Source: Aurantimonas marina
Lineage (GTDB): Bacteria; Pseudomonadota; Alphaproteobacteria; Rhizobiales; Rhizobiaceae
Reading direction: 5' to 3'
DNA: 64,000 nt
Assembly: GCF_017183135.1 (NCBI RefSeq)
Contig: NZ_JADDXW010000002.1
Coordinates: forward strand, 62,001 to 126,000
The translations under genes and the position numbers were made by a program. The notes below the pieces were generated by a model. The model was not told the DNA's origin and ran no database searches. It saw only the letters and a program-made list of their open reading frames with translations. Of the stretch, positions 54,299 to 64,000 are shown piece after piece. How positions within the stretch are numbered: the first letter of the stretch is position 1; each line of letters opens with the position of its first letter.

Positions 54299-56011
54299 TT
54301 ACCCGATGACCCGGCGAACCGTCGTCACGGCTTTGTCGATGGATGGCTCGTAACTCGCCAGCGGCGGCTTGATTCCGTGCAGGAAGAGCTCCTTGCGAAT
54401 TTCATGCGAGGTGCCGGTCAGCACGACTTTCACACCCCGCCGGGCGGCCTTGCGGGCCAGCCCCTCCAGTGTGTTGGCGGCGGTGGAATCGAGAAAGGGA
54501 ACCGCCTTGAAATCGATGATCAAGGCGCGATGCGTGTCGGCGATGCGGTCCAGCACCGAGCCGATCGATGCCGCCGCGCCGAAGAAGAACGCCCCCGAGA
54601 TCCGGTAGACGACCACGTCGGGGTCCATCGCCGCCGTCTCGTCGTAAGGCGAGCGGCCGTCATTGGCATCATCGGCCCGGTCCTCGGCGACAAACGCTCC
54701 GTGCGTCGCGATCACCGTCGTTTTCGACATGCGGTGAATGAACAGGACCGAACCGAGCGCGAAGCCGACGACGATCGCTTCCGTCAAATCGCGGAAGATC
54801 GTCAAAAGGAAGGTCGCCAGGAGAACCGCGGCATCGCCGCGCGAGGCCCGCAGCAGCGTCGCGAAGGCATGTTTTTCGATCATGTTCCAGGCCACGACAG
54901 CCAGAACGCCGGCGAGGCTGGCCAGAGGAATGTAGCTCGCGAGCGGCGCTGCAACCAGAACGAAGAGGAGAAGAAAGACGGCATGCAGCATGCCCGCGAC
55001 AGGTCCGTGCGCGCCGGCGCGCACATTGGTGGCGGTGCGGGCGATCGTGCCGGTGACGCAAATGCCGCCGAAGATGCCCGAGGCGACGTTGGCCACGCCT
55101 TGCGCGACCAATTCGCAGTTCGATCGATGACGGCGACCCGTCATCCCGTCCGCCACGACCGCCGACAGCAAGGACTCGATGGAGCCGAGGAGCGTGAACG
55201 CCACGGCGCTCGGCAGCACGGCCTGGATTTTGGCGAGCGTGAATGCCGGCAATGACGGCAGTGGTAGGGTGCTGGGAATGCCTCCGAAGGCGGTGCCGAT
55301 CGTCGACACCGGAAGATGCGAGAAAGCGGTTGCGGCAGCGGCGGCGCTCACCGCGATCAGCATCCCCGGCCAATGCGGGCGGGCGCGTTTCAGGCCGGTG
55401 ATGACGACGATGGTTGCGGCGGACAGCGCGATCGCCGCGGCGTTGACGCTCGGCAGACCGGCCCAGATGACGGGCAGTTTCTCCAGCAGCGGCCCGGGCT
55501 CGTCGCCCAGTGTGAGACCGAGAAGCTCCTTGATCTGGCTGGCGAAGATGATCACGGCAATGCCGGCCGTGAAGCCGACAGTGACAGGATACGGAATGAA
55601 CTTGATGTAGGTGCCGAACCGCAGCAAGCCCACCGCCATCAGCATCACGCCGGACAGGATCGTGGCCAGGAGCAGCCCGTCCATACCATGCAGTTGGACG
55701 GTCGTCGCCACCAGCACGATGAACGCCCCGGCGGGACCGCCGACCTGAAAGCGGCTGCCGCCGAGGGCCGAGACCAGAAAGCCGCCGATGATCGCCGTAT
55801 AGAGCCCCTGCGCCGGCGTCGCACCCGAGGCGATGGCGATCGCCATCGATAATGGCAGCGCGACGATCGCCACCGTCAGGCCGGCGATGGCGTCGGATCG
55901 GAACTGCGAAAGGCCGTATCCCTCGCGCAGGACGGTGATGAGTTTGGGCGTGAAGAGCGCGACAAAGCTCGGGTTGGATGTCGCGGTCCGAATTGAGGGT
56001 TTCATGTCCAT
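54299..56011 (-). CDS. SulP-family anion transporter with STAS domain
   Basis: A 570-residue inner-membrane transporter for sulfate, bicarbonate or similar anions. About 12-14 hydrophobic helices cover residues 25-420, with the family segment GLYTAIIGGFLVSALGGSRFQVGGPAGAF; a cytosolic STAS domain (IDFKAVPFLDSTAANTLEGL) closes the protein. The small XRE regulator gene upstream is a frequent partner in alphaproteobacteria. Substrate not predictable. Confidence 0.92.
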   Translation of the reverse strand: MDMKPSIRTATSNPSFVALFTPKLITVLREGYGLSQFRSDAIAGLTVAIVALPLSMAIAIASGATPAQGLYTAIIGGFLVSALGGSRFQVGGPAGAFIVLVATTVQLHGMDGLLLATILSGVMLMAVGLLRFGTYIKFIPYPVTVGFTAGIAVIIFASQIKELLGLTLGDEPGPLLEKLPVIWAGLPSVNAAAIALSAATIVVITGLKRARPHWPGMLIAVSAAAAATAFSHLPVSTIGTAFGGIPSTLPLPSLPAFTLAKIQAVLPSAVAFTLLGSIESLLSAVVADGMTGRRHRSNCELVAQGVANVASGIFGGICVTGTIARTATNVRAGAHGPVAGMLHAVFLLLFVLVAAPLASYIPLASLAGVLAVVAWNMIEKHAFATLLRASRGDAAVLLATFLLTIFRDLTEAIVVGFALGSVLFIHRMSKTTVIATHGAFVAEDRADDANDGRSPYDETAAMDPDVVVYRISGAFFFGAAASIGSVLDRIADTHRALIIDFKAVPFLDSTAANTLEGLARKAARRGVKVVLTGTSHEIRKELFLHGIKPPLASYEPSIDKAVTTVRRVIG

Positions 56012-56088
56012 GATGTCCGGCGGCCTTGGGAAAAGGCGGCGGGATCGTCGGCATCAGTCGTCGGTCGCCGTCGCGTTTATTGCTCGTG

Positions 56089-56349
56089 TCAGCTTCGCGG
56101 TTTCGGCACCTTCAGCCGAACCCCCCGGCCCGACGAAACACTCTGTGCGTTTTCGCCGATCAACTCGATTCCGGCGCGGTCGAGCGCCTCGACGACCTTC
56201 GTCAGACTCTCGACGACACCGCGAACATTGCCCTGGCTGGCCTCCATCCGCTGGATGGTGGGCACCGATACGCCGGCGCGTTCGGCCAATGTCTTCTGAT
56301 CGATGCCCAGAAGCGCCCGGGCGGCGCGTAGTTGTGAGGCCGTGATCAT
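56089..56349 (-). CDS. XRE-family helix-turn-helix regulator
   Basis: An 86-residue DNA-binding protein with the Cro/C1 helix-turn-helix ARALLGIDQKTLAERAGVSVPTIQRMEA and a short C-terminal part. It is 77 bp upstream of the SulP gene in the same direction and probably controls it. Confidence 0.88.
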   Translation of the reverse strand: MITASQLRAARALLGIDQKTLAERAGVSVPTIQRMEASQGNVRGVVESLTKVVEALDRAGIELIGENAQSVSSGRGVRLKVPKPRS

Positions 56350-56712
56350 GAATCATTCTGCCGAGGCTCGGATAGGTAAATCGATATCTACACAAGGCAC
56401 ACTGATATATCAAGTATCGTTACTGCCGCTTCATATGCTAATCGACGGCCTCCCCGGCGCCCACGACAGAAGCGCACTCGATTTGCGGTAAACGGAGCGC
56501 GAAATACCGCTGATGGCATGCGGCGGAGAACCTGCGCATCATCGCTGCCCCAAGGCCGCGGACCTGAGCAATCTGGTCCGCGGCTGCCGCCAGAGCGCAG
56601 CATCGCTTTCCGCCATCCGTCCGACTTCGTAGACTTGCCGTTCCGAGTGCGATTCGGTTTCGCTCGTCGCAAGCCGCCAGATCCCTCCCCTGCCCTCCGC
56701 CCGGAGCCCCTC
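56350..56712. other. Intergenic region upstream of priA
   Basis: AT-richer on its left with GATATC (56383-56388) and GATATATC (56404-56411), possibly the XRE operator. The right half is similar to sequence at 54165-54230 upstream of the second priA relic. No gene is supported. Confidence 0.45.
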
Positions 56713-58905
56713 TTGTCTCAGACCGGCCAGCTCTTCGAGACACGTACCGTGCCGGTCCTCGTGCCACTGCCGGCGGAGCGGCCCTATTCCTATGCCGTGC
56801 CGGACGGGATGGAGGTCGCGCCGGGGTCGATCGTGCAGGTGCCGCTCGGCCCCCGGCAGGTGGCGGGCGTCGTCTGGGACGGGGCCACCGACCGGGTCGA
56901 CGCCAAGAAGCTCCGGCCGATCACCCGCGTCTTCGACTGCCCGCCGCTCGACGCCACGATGCGGCGCTTCGTCGACTGGGTCGCCGATTACACGCTGTCG
57001 CCGCCGGGGCTGGTGGTGCGCATGGCGCTGAGGGCGCCGGCGGCGTTCGACCCGGAGCCCTGGATCGAGGGGATCGAGGCGACGGGCGCCCTCCCCGACC
57101 GCATGACGAGCGCGCGCGAGCGGGTGCTTGCGGCCGCGCAGGAGGCGCCGGCCTGGTCGCGCTCGGGCCTGGCCCATGCGGTGGGCGTGACGCCCTCGGT
57201 GGTCGACGGGCTGATCAGACAGGGCAGTTTTCGCGGCGTCCGCCTGCCGCCGCCGCCGGCGGTGGCCGCGCCAGACACGGGCTATGGCCGGGCCGAACTC
57301 AACCCCGACCAGCGCGAAGGGGCGGACAGCCTCGCCGCGAGCGTGGCGAAGGGCGGTTTTTCCACGACGCTGCTTGAGGGCGTCACCGGCTCGGGCAAGA
57401 CGGAGGTCTATTTCGAGGCGGTGGCGCGCGCCCTCGACGCGGGCCGGCAGGTGCTGATCCTGTTGCCCGAGATCGCGCTGACCCAGAGCTTCATCGACCG
57501 GTTCCACGCCCGCTTCGGCGCGCCGCCGGCCGAATGGCACTCCGACGTCGCGCCGCGCCAGCGCGAAAAGATCTGGCGGCAGGTGGCGGAAGGAAGGGTG
57601 AAGGTGGTGGCCGGGGCGCGCTCGGCGCTGTTCCTGCCGTTCCAGAATCTCGGCCTGATCGTCGTCGACGAGGAGCACGACCCGGCCTACAAGCAGGAGG
57701 AGCGCACTTTCTATCATGCCCGCGACATGGCGGTGGTGCGCGGCTCGATCGGGAAATTCCCGGTGATCCTCGCCTCGGCGACGCCGTCGGTGGAAACGCG
57801 GGTCAACGCGGCGGCCGGGCGCTACGGCCATGTGCGGCTCGCCGGCCGCTTCGCCGAGGCGGCGATGCCGGACCTGTCGTTGATCGACATGCGCGCTGCT
57901 CCGCCGCCGCGCGGGCGGTTTGTGTCGCCGGTGCTCGGACGGGCGATCGCCGAGACGATCGCGCGGGGCGAACAGGCGCTGTTGTTCCTTAACCGGCGGG
58001 GTTACGCGCCACTCACGCTCTGTCGGGTCTGCGGCCACCGCTTCCAGTGCCCGGACTGCTCGACCTGGCTGGTCGACCACCGGCTGCGCGGCCAGCTGCA
58101 GTGCCACCATTGCGGCTTTTCGATGCCGCGACCCGAGGCCTGTCCGGAATGCGGCATGCTCGATCACCTCGTCGCCTGCGGACCCGGCGTGGAACGAATC
58201 GCCGAGGAGATGCTGACGGATTTTCCCGAGGCGCGGACGATTCTGTTATCCTCCGACCTTCCCGGCGGCGCGAGACGGCTCAGGCGTGAGCTCGACGCCA
58301 TCGCCGAGGGCGAGGCCGACATCGTCATCGGCACGCAGCTGGTCGCCAAGGGGCACCATTTCCCGATGATGACTCTGGTCGGGGCGGTCGACGCCGATCT
58401 GGGGCTCGCCAATGGCGACCCGCGCGCCGCCGAGCGGACCTTTCAGCTCTTGCATCAGGTGACCGGGCGGGCGGGCCGCAGCGGTGGGCGTTCGAGCCGC
58501 GGGCTGATCCAGACCTTCCAGCCGGAGCACCCGGTGATGCAGGCGATCGCGTCGGGCGACGCCAGCCGCTTCTACGAGCGCGAGATCGCCGAGCGCGAGC
58601 GCACCCAACTGCCGCCATTCGGGCGGCTGGCCAGTGTCATCGTCTCGGCGAACAGCCGCAAGGAGGCGGAGGAGCATGCCCGCGCGTGGCGGCGGGCCGC
58701 AGCCGAGGACGTCGACATTGAGGTGCTGGGCCCCGCCGAGGCGCCGCTCGCCGTGCTGCGGGGCCGGCACCGGTTCCGGCTCTTGGTTCACGGGACACGC
58801 CGGTCGCCGATCCAGGCGTTTCTGCGCGCCATGGTCGCGGCGGCACCACGCCCGCGTGGCTCGGTTCAGGTGCAGATCGACGTGGACCCGCAAAGCTTTC
58901 TGTGA
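56713..58905 (+). CDS. priA: Primosomal replication-restart helicase PriA
   Basis: A 730-residue helicase that reloads the replisome at stalled forks. The N-terminal 3'-DNA-binding domain, Walker [16 protein letters not shown] motif II, the zinc cluster (CRVCGHRFQCPDC, CHHCG, CPECG) and QVTGRAGR motif are all intact. TTG at 56713 is chosen because similarity starts at SQTGQLFETRTVPVLVPL; upstream residues are unalignable and the codon is conserved in a duplicated relic. Confidence 0.95.
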   Translation: MSQTGQLFETRTVPVLVPLPAERPYSYAVPDGMEVAPGSIVQVPLGPRQVAGVVWDGATDRVDAKKLRPITRVFDCPPLDATMRRFVDWVADYTLSPPGLVVRMALRAPAAFDPEPWIEGIEATGALPDRMTSARERVLAAAQEAPAWSRSGLAHAVGVTPSVVDGLIRQGSFRGVRLPPPPAVAAPDTGYGRAELNPDQREGADSLAASVAKGGFSTTLLEGVTGSGKTEVYFEAVARALDAGRQVLILLPEIALTQSFIDRFHARFGAPPAEWHSDVAPRQREKIWRQVAEGRVKVVAGARSALFLPFQNLGLIVVDEEHDPAYKQEERTFYHARDMAVVRGSIGKFPVILASATPSVETRVNAAAGRYGHVRLAGRFAEAAMPDLSLIDMRAAPPPRGRFVSPVLGRAIAETIARGEQALLFLNRRGYAPLTLCRVCGHRFQCPDCSTWLVDHRLRGQLQCHHCGFSMPRPEACPECGMLDHLVACGPGVERIAEEMLTDFPEARTILLSSDLPGGARRLRRELDAIAEGEADIVIGTQLVAKGHHFPMMTLVGAVDADLGLANGDPRAAERTFQLLHQVTGRAGRSGGRSSRGLIQTFQPEHPVMQAIASGDASRFYEREIAERERTQLPPFGRLASVIVSANSRKEAEEHARAWRRAAAEDVDIEVLGPAEAPLAVLRGRHRFRLLVHGTRRSPIQAFLRAMVAAAPRPRGSVQVQIDVDPQSFL

Positions 58906-58953
58906 GACATGCTCAGCGAGGGGAAAAGGTGTTAGAGGAGGAAGTCGATCGCA

Positions 58954-59511
58954 ATGCGCTGGAAGCCCGTGGTGATGGGGTTGGTCCTCGGTGTTCTGGC
59001 GAGCGGCCCGGTGCCGGCCCAGGACAAGTCGAATGCGGCCGGATTCCCGCTGGTCTCGCCCTTCGCCTCAGCCACACCCGGACAGACGCCGCCGACCGCC
59101 GCCAACGAGCCGCCGACGGCCCTTTCCATCGGCGTTCTGCACTGGGCTCCGATGGCGAATCGATGCGCCTTCGTCGATCCAGATCGCGCCGACACCGCCG
59201 TGGAAGGGAGCCAGGCCTTCGTCTTCCTGACCATGACCCAGAGCGGCACCGGCACGACGGCCGGACCCGAACGCGGCTACGTGCTGGCCAATGGCCTGGT
59301 GCGCGAACTGGAAAAGGGCAAGACCGCGCCCAACAAGGATGGCCAGGTGGTGACGGTCTGGCGCTCGGCCGGCGAACCACGCATCAACGTCAATGTCGTG
59401 CTGGACGAGTCCCATCAGGAAAATGGCGTCACCCGCTATTCCGGTTCGATGACGCTGTTTTGGGGCGACAAGAAGGAATCGGTGTCGATCGCCGGCCAAT
59501 GCGCGGATTGA
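58954..59511 (+). CDS. Secreted hypothetical protein
   Basis: A 185-residue protein with a signal peptide (VVMGLVLGVLASGPVPA) and one Cys pair (NRCAFVD, GQCAD). Mostly beta-structured in character (FVFLTMTQSGTG, RYSGSMTLFWGDKKESVSI). Family not recognised. It starts 48 bp after priA and is followed by a terminator. Confidence 0.65.
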   Translation: MRWKPVVMGLVLGVLASGPVPAQDKSNAAGFPLVSPFASATPGQTPPTAANEPPTALSIGVLHWAPMANRCAFVDPDRADTAVEGSQAFVFLTMTQSGTGTTAGPERGYVLANGLVRELEKGKTAPNKDGQVVTVWRSAGEPRINVNVVLDESHQENGVTRYSGSMTLFWGDKKESVSIAGQCAD

Positions 59512-59569
59512 TCGAAAACGCGTGACGCCCAGGGCGCACACCGCTGCTGCCACCGTCAGGCGATCGGGC

Positions 59570-59612
59570 GGCACCGGCCGGGGATTGCCCGACATCGGCC
59601 GGTGCCATTTTT
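59570..59612 (+). terminator. Rho-independent terminator
   Basis: Perfect 10-bp arms GGCACCGGCC/GGCCGGTGCC around a 17-base loop, followed by ATTTTT. Confidence 0.75.
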
Positions 59613-59723
59613 CCGCTCGGCTTTCCCGCCGCCGACCCGATGTCTATAAGGTCCGCAAACGATTTGCTCGCCTGGCGCCCCTTGGTCGCCGCTCGCCACT
59701 CATAACATCTTTTGGACATCCCG

Positions 59724-60119
59724 ATGGACTTCGCGCTGCCGCAGACCAATGCCGATATGCTGCCCTTCGCCGTGGCGGCCCTGACGGCGCTGTTCGGTCT
59801 CGTCGCCCTATTCGCGCCGCGAATCACCTTGCGCGCGTTGCGGCTGCAAACCGGCGAGCGCCATCCAGAGGCGGTCGCCGAAGCGCGCGCGACCATTGCG
59901 GGGTTCTGGCTCGGCGTCGGCGTTGTCACTTTGCTGCTTTACAATCAGCCCTTCGTCCAGATGACGCTCGGCGCGGGCTGGCTGTTCACCAGCTTCGGCC
60001 GGTTGGTGTCGATTCTCTCCGACCATGGGTCGACCGCGTACAACTGGCTGATGTTCTTCCTGGCCCTTGCCCTCGCCACGGCGGCGCTCGCTCCGGTGTT
60101 CGGCCTAGTGACGAATTAG
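59724..60119 (+). CDS. Small integral membrane protein (DUF4345-like)
   Basis: A 131-residue protein with four hydrophobic helices (MLPFAVAALTALFGLVALFAP, GFWLGVGVVTLLLY, WLFTSFGRLVSIL, LMFFLALALATAALAPVFGL). The SFGRL segment between helices resembles DUF4345 proteins. Function unknown. The ATG 59724 is preferred to TTG 59712. Confidence 0.6.
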   Translation: MDFALPQTNADMLPFAVAALTALFGLVALFAPRITLRALRLQTGERHPEAVAEARATIAGFWLGVGVVTLLLYNQPFVQMTLGAGWLFTSFGRLVSILSDHGSTAYNWLMFFLALALATAALAPVFGLVTN

Positions 60120-60372
60120 CCGCGTGGAAACAGGCCTGCGGCGCTAAAGGCGAATGGACTCGATTCGGGTCATCGAACGACAAAAGCCGTTGCCCAAGCG
60201 TGTTGTCGCAGGGAATACCCTATGCTAGAGGGTCCCCAGTCTTCGGAGAGGCTCTGGTGGCCCGGTCGCTAGCCCTCCGTCAATCATCTAACGGCTTCAA
60301 GGATTTGGGGCGTTCTCGCTCCAGAGACGCAACGCACGCCTTGAACGAAACGCGAAAGAGAAACGGTCGTCC

Positions 60373-62462
<2,090 letters not shown>

Positions 62463-62532
62463 GTCACGACAACGCGCATGAGCCGCGCCCCTCACCGGGC
62501 GTGGCCGAGCCAGCGGGAGACAGCGCCAAGCC

Positions 62533-64000
<1,468 letters not shown>

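Overview
The window is high-GC chromosomal DNA that looks like an alphaproteobacterium of the order Hyphomicrobiales (Rhizobiales). The signs are the atpHAGD order next to priA, a very long UvrB, frequent TTG/GTG starts, and palindromic intergenic repeats of the kind common in that order. Genus cannot be fixed from the sequence alone. I saw no tRNA, rRNA, CRISPR array or intact insertion sequence.

Layout. 1-2004: TRAP transporter permease pair. 1952-10025: a LysR regulator divergent from a guanidino-compound/polyamine operon (aminotransferase-ureohydrolase fusion, four-gene ABC importer, nitrilase-family amidohydrolase; most junctions are 4-bp overlaps). 10042-19430: ordinary chromosomal genes (EttA, EamA exporter, secreted RNase T2, alpha/beta hydrolase, MgtC-like protein, aspartate aminotransferase, GAF histidine kinase) ending in a truncated MscS-type channel remnant. 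19515-26916: SodC, a frameshifted DUF1499-like gene, a GntR-regulated sugar-acid dehydratase with a tripartite tricarboxylate transporter, another EamA exporter and an acyl-CoA thioesterase. 28078-32591: a compact minus-strand cluster that I read as a RiPP (ribosomally made, modified peptide) locus: a 76-residue precursor ending in a Gly/Cys-rich core, two radical SAM/SPASM proteins, a protein that may be an ABBA-fold prenyltransferase, and a TraB/Tiki-like putative peptidase, with coupled reading frames. 32985-37736: YrhK, an extensin-like protein and small secreted or lipoproteins, two of them tandem paralogues.

37868-46300 is a repeat-rich region. It holds a 1167-residue UvrB with long low-complexity ends, a GIY-YIG nuclease, 147-bp MITE-like elements, a RelE-type toxin-antitoxin pair, a partial duplicate of the uvrB 3' end, a lower-GC DUF5677-like gene, and a hairpin-dense noncoding stretch. 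46397-51206 returns to ordinary genes (repeat-containing secreted protein, HbpS/GlcG-like protein, periplasmic MsrA, DUF302 protein, SDR, Dps, transaldolase).

51412-56349 is an accessory block between the transaldolase gene and priA: a DUF262 + RelA/SpoT-domain pair, a YafQ/DinJ-type toxin-antitoxin pair, and a SulP transporter with an XRE regulator. Two degraded copies of the priA 5' end sit at the module boundaries, suggesting repeated insertion at the priA start with regeneration of the gene. The window ends with priA, two small genes and the start of the F1 ATP synthase operon (atpH, atpA, atpG, partial atpD).
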